Of a stretch of DNA of 64,000 nucleotides, positions 42,284 to 49,634 are shown piece after piece. Below the pieces are notes generated by a model. The model had not been told where the DNA came from. It searched no databases and saw only the letters and a list, made by a program, of their open reading frames with translations. The DNA is from Aldehydirespirator sp963662645 (GTDB taxonomy: Bacteria; Actinomycetota; Acidimicrobiia; Acidimicrobiales; Aldehydirespiratoraceae): the NCBI GenBank assembly GCA_963662645.2, contig OY759762.1, forward strand, positions 372,001-436,000. The letters run 5' to 3'. A program made the position numbers and the translations under genes. Numbering within the stretch: position 1 is the stretch's first letter; each line of letters starts with the position of its first letter.

Positions 42284-42946
42284 TCAACACCATCGACGAT
42301 CTTCTTCCAGGTCGGCGAGCATCCGCTCGACATCGAGCTCAATCCCATGGGTCGGCTGGTCTGATGGTGTGTTTGCCGTCGCCGGCGTCGACCACTTGCC
42401 AGTCGTGGTCGTGGATCTTGGCGTGACAGCCCCAGCACAGCGGTATGAGGTTGTCCAAGTCGGTGCCGCCGCCCCACGCGAAGGGGTCCATGTGGTGCGC
42501 GTGCACCTTGGTCTCGTCGGGTTCGCCGCACCCAGCACAGCCGCCATAGAGCGCCATAAAGCGCCTGGAACTGCGACTCGGTGGCCCGTCTGGTGTTGCG
42601 GCCCTTCCACATGGGCACGCCCTTGGCGCTGAGCACCAGCCCGAACCATGACGACTCGCCCGCGAGCCGCTCGATCACCGAATCAGGAAGCGGATCGCCG
42701 TCGGCAGTGGAGACCATCAGCTTCTCGGTGTCGGGATCGAGCCGAGCCGCCAGCGCGATGTCGGCGAAGGGCTTGCCGCCTCCAGCGGTGCGGCTGGTCA
42801 TGTTCTCAAGCGCGTCAGCCATGCACTGCTGCAGGCTGCGCACTTCGCCGCCAGCTCGGGCGTGCTTCTTGTCGGCGCGCGCATACTCAAGCAAGCGGGC
42901 ATCTCTAGCGATCGTACGACAAATCCACGACACCGCCCTCGCCTGA
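42284..42946 (-). pseudogene. Frameshifted HNH endonuclease (DUF222/13E12-like) remnant
   Basis: The upstream frame encodes D-G-D-P-L-P-D-S-V-I-E-R-L-A and G-R-N-T-R-R-A-T-E-S-Q-F-Q-A-L-Y-G. The HNH part, H-A-H-H-M-D-P-F-A-W-G-G-G-T and L-D-N-L-I-P-L-C-W-G-C-H-A-K-I-H, is in another frame (42339-42557). The break coincides with a 10-bp tandem duplication (42543-42552 and 42553-42562) that repeats A-L-Y-G. The N-terminal DUF222 half is missing. It is non-functional as it stands. Confidence 0.85.
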
Positions 42947-42975
42947 ACACGTCACCGGATCGATGTCCTTGTCAA

Positions 42976-43014
42976 GTCAACTGGTTGAGGTCAACTGGTT
43001 GGCAACCTGTTGAC
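42976..43014. promoter_or_regulatory. Operator-like palindrome upstream of hisI
   Basis: GTCAACTGGTTG occurs at 42976-42987 and 42990-43001. The second copy pairs with CAACCTGTTGAC at 43003-43014 to give a 12-bp inverted repeat with one mismatch and a 1-nt centre. It ends 46 bp before the hisI -10 box, in a locally less GC-rich stretch. The binding protein is unknown. Confidence 0.6.
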
Positions 43015-43060
43015 AAGGTTCGCAAGGCGAGTCCGTCGCGGCCGTGGGCGGTTGAACCCA

Positions 43061-43066
43061 TAGGCT
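43061..43066 (+). promoter_or_regulatory. -10 box of hisI (leaderless)
   Basis: TAGGCT, 7 nt before the ATG at 43074; the same hexamer and spacing as the DUF255 promoter. Confidence 0.6.
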
Positions 43067-43073
43067 GACCGGT

Positions 43074-43448
43074 ATGAGCGGAACACCGATCGAGGCCGGC
43101 GAGGAAGCCCTCGCGGCCGTTGCGTACAACGATGACGGGCTGGTGGCCGCCATCGTGCAGGATGCGTCCACCAAGGCCGTGCTGATGATGGCGTGGATGA
43201 GCGCCGAGACTCTGGCCCTGACGCTGGCCGAGGGACGGACGGTGTTCTGGAGCCGGTCCCGCCAGGAGGTGTGGCGCAAGGGCGAGACCTCGGGCGAGCG
43301 GCAGTGGGTGCGGGAGGCCTACTACGACTGCGACGGCGACGCCCTGCTGTTCGTGGTCGACCAGGACGGTGACGGCGCCTGCCACACCGGCAACTACTCG
43401 TGCTTCTTCCGGTCCTTCCACGGCACGGCGTCCCGCGAGGGCGCCTGA
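43074..43448 (+). CDS. hisI: Phosphoribosyl-AMP cyclohydrolase
   Basis: A 124-residue monofunctional HisI that opens the purine ring of phosphoribosyl-AMP. W-S-R-S-R-Q-E-V-W-R-K-G-E-T-S-G and the metal/cysteine sites D-C-D-G-D-A and C-H-T-G-N-Y-S-C are all present. It lies next to trpE rather than in the main his cluster, an arrangement also found in mycobacteria. Confidence 0.95.
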   Translation: MSGTPIEAGEEALAAVAYNDDGLVAAIVQDASTKAVLMMAWMSAETLALTLAEGRTVFWSRSRQEVWRKGETSGERQWVREAYYDCDGDALLFVVDQDGDGACHTGNYSCFFRSFHGTASREGA

Positions 43449-43463
43449 CCGCTGAGCCGCGCT

Positions 43464-43538
43464 GTGGTCCAGCCCACCGCCGAGGAACTCCGCGCCCCGG
43501 ACCGCGGCGAACCCGACCTGGACGAACCGGCACCGTGA
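43464..43538 (+). other. Bridging mini-ORF: duplicated trpE start
   Basis: A 24-codon ORF from GTG 43464 reading V-V-Q-P-T-A-E-E-L-R-A, clearly related to the trpE start V-I-Q-P-D-Q-E-E-F-R-A 71 bp downstream. Its TGA overlaps the trpE GTG (GTGA). It has no Trp codon, so it is not a classical attenuation leader. Confidence 0.5.
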
Positions 43539-45067
43539 TCCAGCCCGACCAGGAAGAGTTCCGGGCGCTGGCCCGCAACTACCGGGTCGTTCCGGTGTGG
43601 CGGGAGGTGCTGGCCGACCTGACCACGCCCGTGGCCGCCTTCGCCCGCGTGGTGGGGTCGGGCGACGGCTTCCTGCTGGAGTCGGTGGAGCACGGCGAGC
43701 GCTGGAGCCGGTGGTCGTTCATCGGACGCAATCCCATGGCCACCCTGGTGGCCCGCGGCCGGCACGTGGATGTGACCGGCCGCCTGGGTGTGAACATCCC
43801 CCGCCACGAGGGCGTGCTCGCCGCGCTGGAGGTGCTGCTGGACCACTACCAGGCCCCGTCGATCGCGGGCCTGCCGCCGCTGCACGGGGGCCTGGTCGGA
43901 TACCTCGGCTACGACATCGTGCGCGAGGTCGAGCACCTGCCCGACGTACCGGTCGACGACTCGGGCCATCCGGATGCAGTGATGTCGCTGATCGGCGAGC
44001 TGGCGGTGTACGACCACTGGCGCCAGCGGGCCACGCTGATCTCCAACGTGCTCGTTCCCGCCGACGCCGACGATCGGCTGATCAACCGGCTCTACTACGA
44101 GGCCGTTCTCCGGGTCGAGGCCATCGCGGCCGACGGGGCCAAGCCGCTCGACGAGCCCCTGGTGGCACCGCCCGACCTCTCCGACGACGGCGGCTCGGAA
44201 CCGGTGGAGACCGCCTCGACGATGGGGGTCGAGCTCTACTCGCAGGCGGTGGAGGCAGCCCGCGAGTACATCTTCTCCGGCGACGTGTTCCAGGTGGTGC
44301 TGGCCCAGCGCTTCGATTTCGAGCTGGGCGCCGACGCCTTCGACGCCTACCGGGTGCTGCGCCAAGTCAATCCCAGCCCCTACATGTACTTCCTGCGCCA
44401 CGACGGGCTGGAGGTGGTCGGCGGCTCGCCCGAGCCCATGGTCAAGCTGCTCGACGGGAAGGTCATCAGCCGCCCCATAGCCGGCACCAGGCGCCGGGGG
44501 CGCACCGACGCCGAGGACCGCCGACTGGCCGCGGAGCTGGCCGAGCACCCGAAGGAGGTCGCCGAGCATGTGATGCTGGTCGACTTGGCCCGCAACGACG
44601 TCGGCCGGGTGGTGGCGTTCGGAACCCTCAACCTCGATGAGATGATGACCCTCGAGCGCTACAGCCACGTGATGCACCTGACCTCGCAGGTGTCGGGAAA
44701 GCTGGCTCCGGCGGCCACACCCATCGACGTGCTGAGGGCAACCTTGCCGGCGGGAACGGTGTCGGGCGCGCCCAAGGTCCGGGCCATGGAGATCATCGAC
44801 GAACTGGAGCCCACCAAGCGCGGCCCCTACGCGGGCGTGGTCGGCTACATCGACTTCTCGGGCAACATCGACACCGCTATCGCCATCCGGACCATGCTGG
44901 TGCGCGACGGCCGGGCATCGGTGCAGGCCGGGGCGGGAATAGTCGCCGACTCGGTGCCCGCGGAGGAGCACGCCGAGTGCGAGAACAAGGCCAGGGCGCT
45001 GCTGGCCGCGGTCCCCGCGGCCCGGCGCATGACCGACGCCCGAAAGCGGGCGGGCCGCAGCGGATGA
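43535..45067 (+). CDS. trpE: Anthranilate synthase component I
   Basis: A 510-residue chorismate-binding enzyme giving anthranilate with the TrpG glutaminase, which is not in this window. Catalytic-domain blocks are F-S-G-D-V-F-Q-V-V-L-A-Q-R, S-P-E-P-M-V, R-P-I-A-G-T-R-R-R-G, L-V-D-L-A-R-N-D-V-G-R and P-A-G-T-V-S-G-A-P-K. GTG 43535 gives the family N-terminus and overlaps the stop of a mini-ORF. The 3' end overlaps ygfZ (ATGA). Confidence 0.95.
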   Translation: MIQPDQEEFRALARNYRVVPVWREVLADLTTPVAAFARVVGSGDGFLLESVEHGERWSRWSFIGRNPMATLVARGRHVDVTGRLGVNIPRHEGVLAALEVLLDHYQAPSIAGLPPLHGGLVGYLGYDIVREVEHLPDVPVDDSGHPDAVMSLIGELAVYDHWRQRATLISNVLVPADADDRLINRLYYEAVLRVEAIAADGAKPLDEPLVAPPDLSDDGGSEPVETASTMGVELYSQAVEAAREYIFSGDVFQVVLAQRFDFELGADAFDAYRVLRQVNPSPYMYFLRHDGLEVVGGSPEPMVKLLDGKVISRPIAGTRRRGRTDAEDRRLAAELAEHPKEVAEHVMLVDLARNDVGRVVAFGTLNLDEMMTLERYSHVMHLTSQVSGKLAPAATPIDVLRATLPAGTVSGAPKVRAMEIIDELEPTKRGPYAGVVGYIDFSGNIDTAIAIRTMLVRDGRASVQAGAGIVADSVPAEEHAECENKARALLAAVPAARRMTDARKRAGRSG

Positions 45068-45975
45068 CCGACACCGTCGCGGGCGCAGAGGCCGAGCGGA
45101 GCGGCAACATCACCCGCCCGCTCATCGCCGAGGTGCCGCGGGATGTGGTGCGGGCGACCGGCGCGGACGCTGCGACGTTCCTGCAGGGCCAGATCTCCCA
45201 GGACGTCGAGGCCGTCGGGATGGGCGCCTCGGCGTGGTCGCTGGTGCTGGCCCCGCAGGGCAAGGTGGACGCCTGGTTCCGTCTCACACGCAACCACGAC
45301 AGCACGTTCCTGCTCGACGTCGACGCCGGATTCGGCCCCGCGCTGGTGGCTCGCCTGGAGCGGTTCCGGCTCCGGGTGGACGTCGCCTTCGAGAGCCTCG
45401 CCGATTGGCGGATGCTGTCGGTTCGCGGCGCGGCTGCGGCTGACGCCGACCTGGACGCCGTGGACGCAGCCGTGCGGGCCCGCGTCGAGTGGCCGGGCTA
45501 CTGCGGCGTCGACCTGCTGGGACCGGCAGTAGCGCCGCCCGCGGGGCTGCCTGTCGCCACGCCGGCCGACATCGATGTGGCCCGCATCCGGGCCGGTTGG
45601 CCGGCCATGGGCCGCGAGCTGACCGAGCGCACCATCCCCGCAGAGGTCGGCGGGCTGGTGGAGGCGTCGGTGAGCTTCACCAAGGGCTGCTACACCGGCC
45701 AGGAACTGGTGGCCCGCATCGACAGCCGGGGCGGGAATGTGCCCCGACCGGTACGGCTCCTGGAGATCCGCGGCGGCGAGGTGTCGCCCGGCGCCGCGAT
45801 CGCCGTCGACGGCAAGCCGGTAGGAGAGGTCACTTCAGCCGCGGCCGATCCGGACTCGGCCGTGACGGTGGCGCTCGGGCCTGTGCACCGCCGGGTCGAG
45901 CCCCCCGCATCCGCGGAAGTCGACGGCATGCCGGCCACTGTTCTGGCCACGCCGGCTCAGAGGCCGAGCGAATAG
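45064..45975 (+). CDS. ygfZ: YgfZ/GcvT-family folate-binding protein
   Basis: A 303-residue protein with the YgfZ signature K-G-C-Y-T-G-Q-E near residue 218. Relatives bind tetrahydrofolate and help maintain certain iron-sulfur enzymes. The ATG overlaps the trpE stop. Residues 9-14, A-E-A-E-R-S, and the final Q-R-P-S-E-stop are both encoded by copies of the short motif of the dispersed repeat, CAGAGGCCGAGCG, so the repeat has shaped both ends. Confidence 0.88.
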   Translation: MTDTVAGAEAERSGNITRPLIAEVPRDVVRATGADAATFLQGQISQDVEAVGMGASAWSLVLAPQGKVDAWFRLTRNHDSTFLLDVDAGFGPALVARLERFRLRVDVAFESLADWRMLSVRGAAAADADLDAVDAAVRARVEWPGYCGVDLLGPAVAPPAGLPVATPADIDVARIRAGWPAMGRELTERTIPAEVGGLVEASVSFTKGCYTGQELVARIDSRGGNVPRPVRLLEIRGGEVSPGAAIAVDGKPVGEVTSAAADPDSAVTVALGPVHRRVEPPASAEVDGMPATVLATPAQRPSE

Positions 45976-46020
45976 GGGCCGTTTCGCCGTCAGCCTGGGC
46001 CGGTGCCTCCGGCGCCCACC

Positions 46021-46026
46021 TACGAT
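46021..46026 (+). promoter_or_regulatory. -10 box of the J-domain gene (leaderless)
   Basis: TACGAT, 6 nt before the ATG at 46033; no ribosome binding site. Confidence 0.55.
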
Positions 46027-46032
46027 GGCGGG

Positions 46033-46575
46033 ATGGATCCGTACGCGGTGCTGGGCGTGGCCCGCGATGCCCCCGTGTCCGAGATCAGACGGGCCTACGT
46101 CGCCCTGGCGCGGAGCACCCATCCCGACGTGCGGGGCGACGACCCCGACGCGGCCGAGCAGATGCGTCGCATCAACCTGGCCTGGGAGATGCTGTCGGAC
46201 GCCGACTCGCGGGCGGCCCTAGACCGTCGCCTGCAGCGTCCACAAGCGCCGCCCGGCCCACAAGCGCCGCCAGGCCCGCGAGCGTCGCCGGGCTCCGATC
46301 GTTCAGCCCAGCCTCACCAAGAGGAGTTCGACATCGGCCGCGACGACTTCGACGGCGACGACCAGCCCCTCACCGAGGGCAACCTTCCCGGCTGGATGCG
46401 AGCGGGCGCGCCGCTGGCCTTCGTGGTGGGCATCTTCGCGGTCATCTTCGGCGTGCTGGCCGGCGGGTTCGTGCTGGTGCGCCTCGGCCTCCTGCTGCTG
46501 GGTCTGTCGGCCCTGCTGTTCCTGCTGTCGCCCTTCGTGGTGCTGGTCCGCAGCCGGGGCGGGCCGATGCGATGA
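46033..46575 (+). CDS. J-domain membrane protein
   Basis: A 180-residue protein. Residues 1-65 are a J domain (M-D-P-Y-A-V-L-G-V, the H-P-D motif in S-T-H-P-D-V, then A-W-E-M-L-S-D), which stimulates DnaK-type ATPases. A short linker with repeated Q-A-P-P-G-P, an acidic segment and two hydrophobic helices (about 125-170) follow. It probably recruits Hsp70 to the membrane. Its stop overlaps the ATG of the mini-ORF before trpC. Confidence 0.85.
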   Translation: MDPYAVLGVARDAPVSEIRRAYVALARSTHPDVRGDDPDAAEQMRRINLAWEMLSDADSRAALDRRLQRPQAPPGPQAPPGPRASPGSDRSAQPHQEEFDIGRDDFDGDDQPLTEGNLPGWMRAGAPLAFVVGIFAVIFGVLAGGFVLVRLGLLLLGLSALLFLLSPFVVLVRSRGGPMR

Positions 46576-46700
46576 CGGCCGCCAGCCGTATCGACCGGGT
46601 CGCCGCCGAGCCGCTGACCGCCGACACCTGCATTCACCGGATCGTCGCCGAGCCGGTGAGCGCCCGCGCCTGCCCTCACCGGATGGGGCGGCGGCACTGA
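46572..46700 (+). other. Bridging mini-ORF of 42-bp repeats before trpC
   Basis: A 42-codon ORF whose ATG overlaps the J-gene stop (ATGA) and whose TGA shares its A with the trpC ATG (TGATG). It contains three 14-codon units (R-I-D-R-V-A-A-E-P, C-I-H-R-I-V-A-E-P, C-P-H-R-M-G) related to Y-L-D-R-I-V-A-Q-H at the start of TrpC. It appears to be an expanded copy of the trpC 5' end. Confidence 0.5.
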
Positions 46701-47485
46701 TGGCCGCCACCTACCTCGACCGGATCGTCGCCCAGCATCGGGAAGCGGCCCGCGCCGACCGGCGCAGCCCGGCCGACCTTGCGGAGCAGGCCCGGTCCTG
46801 CCCGCCGGCGCGGGGCTTTCGCTCCCGGCTGGCATCGGCGAGCGGCATTGCCGTCATCGCCGAGGTGAAACGGCGCTCGCCGTCCAAGGGCGACCTGCGG
46901 GCCGACTTGGACCCCGACGCCCTTGCCCGCCAGTACGAGTCCGGCGGGGCGGCGTGCCTGTCGGTGCTGACCGATTCCCAGTGGTTCGGCGGCTCGGCCT
47001 CGGACCTGCGGGCCGCCCGGAACGCGACGAGCCTGCCTGCTCTGCGCAAGGACTTCACCGTCGACGACCGCGATGTGCTCGACGCACGCATCATGGGCGC
47101 CGACTGCGTGCTCTTGATCGTGGCCGCGCTCGACGACGGCGAGCTGACCCGGTACTGCTCCCTGGCCCGGGACATGGGCCTCGATGCTCTAGTTGAGGTT
47201 CATGACGATGCCGAGCTCCAGCGGGCCCTGTCGGCGGGCGCCGACCTCGTCGGCGTGAACCAGCGCGACCTGGTTACCTTCGAGGTGGACCGGAACCGGG
47301 CCGCCCGAATCGCTCGGCTGATCCCCGACGGCGTCGTCTCAGTGGCCGAGTCCGGAATCGAGGGCCCCGACGATGTGGCCCGCCTTGCCGACGCCGGCTA
47401 CGGAGCGGTCCTGGTGGGGGAGTCGCTGGTGCGATCCGCCGACGCCGCGGCCGCGGTGCGCGCCCTGGTGGCCGCCGCTCGCTAG
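46700..47485 (+). CDS. trpC: Indole-3-glycerol phosphate synthase
   Basis: A 261-residue TIM barrel that closes the indole ring. I-A-E-V-K-R-R-S-P-S-K-G carries the catalytic Lys. The C-terminal A-E-S-G-I and V-L-V-G-E-S-L-V phosphate sites are present. ATG 46700 is in TGATG overlap with the mini-ORF. A 180-nt gap without genes separates it from trpF. Confidence 0.95.
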   Translation: MAATYLDRIVAQHREAARADRRSPADLAEQARSCPPARGFRSRLASASGIAVIAEVKRRSPSKGDLRADLDPDALARQYESGGAACLSVLTDSQWFGGSASDLRAARNATSLPALRKDFTVDDRDVLDARIMGADCVLLIVAALDDGELTRYCSLARDMGLDALVEVHDDAELQRALSAGADLVGVNQRDLVTFEVDRNRAARIARLIPDGVVSVAESGIEGPDDVARLADAGYGAVLVGESLVRSADAAAAVRALVAAAR

Positions 47486-47653
47486 CGCTGTGTCGCCACA
47501 AGTGCTAGGGCAGCGCTGACGGCCCGGGCCCGAGCTTGGCGTCACTTCGGGCGCCATCTCGCGCCGATCGCTGGCAGCCCCGAGACGCTTCGGCGGTCGT
47601 GCATCGAAGCCCGGAATGAGCCGGCAATCAGGCCGCGTCAGGCTCCAACCCAC

Positions 47654-47659
47654 TAGCGT
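47654..47659 (+). promoter_or_regulatory. -10 box of trpF (leaderless)
   Basis: TAGCGT, 6 nt before GTG 47666, identical in hexamer and spacing to the hisD promoter. Confidence 0.6.
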
Positions 47660-47665
47660 CGAGGC

Positions 47666-48361
47666 GTGTTCGTGAAGATCTGCGGGACGACCACCGAGGA
47701 CGACGCGCTGCTGGCGGTGGCCATGGGCGCCGACGCGGTGGGGTTCGTCTTCGCGCCGTCACCCCGCCAGGTGTCGATGGACCGGGTTCGGGACATTGTG
47801 CGCAGGATCCCCAGCGACGTGCTCAGCGTGGGGGTGTTCCGCAACGAGCTGCCCGCCCGCGTCGTGGAGATCACCTCCAAGGCTCGTCTGGGGGCGGCCC
47901 AGCTCTCCGGCCACGAGTCGCCCGACGACACCGCCTGGGTGGCCGAGAGGGTGCCCGTCACCATCAAGGCCTTCCCCGCCGGCCATGAGGGCCTGCTGCG
48001 CCTGGCCGACTACGGCGCCGACGTGGTGATGCTCGACAGCCACGAGCCCGGCTCTGGCGAGGTGTTCGACTGGTCGCTGGCCGAGGGCGCGCCGCTGGCC
48101 GGGCACCGCCTGCTGCTGGCCGGCGGCCTCAACGCCGACAACGTGGCCGCGGCCATCCGGCGGGTCCGGCCGTGGGGAGTGGACGTCGCCACCGGCGTGG
48201 AGAGCAGGCCGGGCCTCAAGGACCCCGCCCGTCTGCGGGCCTTCTTGACCGCGGCCAAGGCAGCCGGAGCCGCGGCCGCCATAGAGCAGGCCGAGTCTGT
48301 GGACGAGGTGCGCGGGCACCCGGCCGGGCCAGGCCCATACGACTGGGAGCAGGAGCAGTGA
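47666..48361 (+). CDS. trpF: Phosphoribosylanthranilate isomerase
   Basis: A 231-residue TIM barrel. F-V-K-I-C-G-T-T carries the catalytic Cys; A-D-A-V-G-F-V-F-A-P-S-P-R, L-A-G-G-L-N-A-D-N-V and G-V-D-V-A-T-G-V-E are typical. Its presence frees HisA from the dual PriA role. The stop overlaps the trpB GTG (GTGA). The C-terminal 25 residues extend past the family core. Confidence 0.94.
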   Translation: MFVKICGTTTEDDALLAVAMGADAVGFVFAPSPRQVSMDRVRDIVRRIPSDVLSVGVFRNELPARVVEITSKARLGAAQLSGHESPDDTAWVAERVPVTIKAFPAGHEGLLRLADYGADVVMLDSHEPGSGEVFDWSLAEGAPLAGHRLLLAGGLNADNVAAAIRRVRPWGVDVATGVESRPGLKDPARLRAFLTAAKAAGAAAAIEQAESVDEVRGHPAGPGPYDWEQEQ

Positions 48362-49569
48362 CCGAGCCCGCCAGAGCCCGGCAAGAACCCCCCGGAGCGC
48401 GCCCGGCCACCGAGTTCATGGGCGAGCCCAGCGCCGAGGGGCGCTTCGGCGACTTCGGGGGCATGTTCGTGCCCGAGACCCTCGTGCCGGCCTGCCAGGA
48501 GCTCGACCGGGCCTTCCGCGCCGCGTGGGGCGACCCCTCCTTCCGAAACGAGCTCGACCGGCTGCTGCGCGACTACGCAGGGCGGCCCTCACCGCTGACC
48601 GAGTGCGAGAACCTGTCGGAGGAGCTGGGCGTGAGGATCCTGTTGAAGCGCGAGGACCTCAACCACACCGGCAGCCACAAGATCAACAACGTGCTCGGCC
48701 AGGCCCTGCTCGCCCAGCGCATGGGCAAGACCAGCCTGGTGGCCGAGACCGGGGCGGGCCAGCACGGCGTGGCCACGGCCACCGCGGCTGCCCTGTTCGG
48801 CATGGACTGCGTGGTGTACATGGGCACGGTGGACATCGCCCGCCAAGAGCTGAACGTGTTCCGCATGCGCCTGCTGGGCACCGAGGTCCGGGCGGCCGAG
48901 ACGGGGTCGCGCACCCTCAAGGACGCGGTGAACGAGGCCATGCGCCACTGGGTGGCGGTGGCCGACACCACCCACTACTGCCTGGGCTCGGTGATGGGAC
49001 CGCACCCGTACCCGTGGATGGTGCGCGAGTTCCAGCGGATCATCGGCACCGAGGCCCGGCGCCAGTGCGCCGAGATCCTCGGCGGCGGGGTGCCCGACGT
49101 GGTGACGGCCGCGGTGGGGGGAGGCTCCAACGCGGCCGGGATCTTCGCCGGCTTCGCCAACACCTCCGCAGAGTTGGTCGGCGTGGAGCCGGCCGGGGGC
49201 GCGGCCATCGGCCGAGCCGTTCCCGGCATCGTCCACGGCTCGCGGTCGTACCTGATGCAGGACGAGTGGGGACAGGTGCTCGAGGCCGAGTCGATCTCGG
49301 CCGGTCTCGACTATCCCGGCGTGGGTCCCGAGCACTCGTACCTGGCCGCCACCGGCCGGGCCGTCTACGAGCAGGTCACCGACGCCGAGGTGGTCGAGGC
49401 CTTCAGCCTGCTGTCGCGCGCCGAGGGGATCATCCCCGCGCTGGAGTGCGCCCACGCGCTCGCCTGGGTGTCGCGGGCCCGCTCGGAGCTTGCCGGCCGC
49501 ACCGTCCTGTTGAACCTCAGCGGCCGGGGCGACAAGGACGTCGACCAGATGATGGGCATCCTCGGGTGA
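48358..49569 (+). CDS. trpB: Tryptophan synthase beta chain
   Basis: A 403-residue PLP enzyme joining indole and serine. F-G-G-M-F-V-P-E-T-L opens the fold, the PLP Lys is in T-G-S-H-K-I-N-N, and E-T-G-A-G-Q-H-G and G-G-G-S-N-A-A-G are conserved. GTG 48358 overlaps the trpF stop; the first 20 residues are a Pro/Ala-rich extension. The stop overlaps the mini-ORF leading to trpA. Confidence 0.96.
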   Translation: MTEPARARQEPPGARPATEFMGEPSAEGRFGDFGGMFVPETLVPACQELDRAFRAAWGDPSFRNELDRLLRDYAGRPSPLTECENLSEELGVRILLKREDLNHTGSHKINNVLGQALLAQRMGKTSLVAETGAGQHGVATATAAALFGMDCVVYMGTVDIARQELNVFRMRLLGTEVRAAETGSRTLKDAVNEAMRHWVAVADTTHYCLGSVMGPHPYPWMVREFQRIIGTEARRQCAEILGGGVPDVVTAAVGGGSNAAGIFAGFANTSAELVGVEPAGGAAIGRAVPGIVHGSRSYLMQDEWGQVLEAESISAGLDYPGVGPEHSYLAATGRAVYEQVTDAEVVEAFSLLSRAEGIIPALECAHALAWVSRARSELAGRTVLLNLSGRGDKDVDQMMGILG

Positions 49570-49634
49570 CCGGCGGCGAAGACGACAGGCACACCGACAT
49601 GACGGGCGGCGACACGGCGGGCGTACCAGCATGA
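49566..49634 (+). other. Bridging mini-ORF between trpB and trpA
   Basis: A 22-codon ORF with GTG overlapping the trpB stop (GTGA) and TGA overlapping the trpA ATG (ATGA). It is two 11-codon units, V-T-G-G-E-D-D-R-H-T-D and M-T-G-G-D-T-A-G-V-P-A, from a 33-bp duplication. It does not resemble the annotated trpA start. Confidence 0.4.

Noticed and set aside
43464..43538. Trp attenuation leader peptide upstream of trpE
   Set aside because: The ORF has no tryptophan codon and I see no terminator/antiterminator pair. It resembles the trpE start instead.
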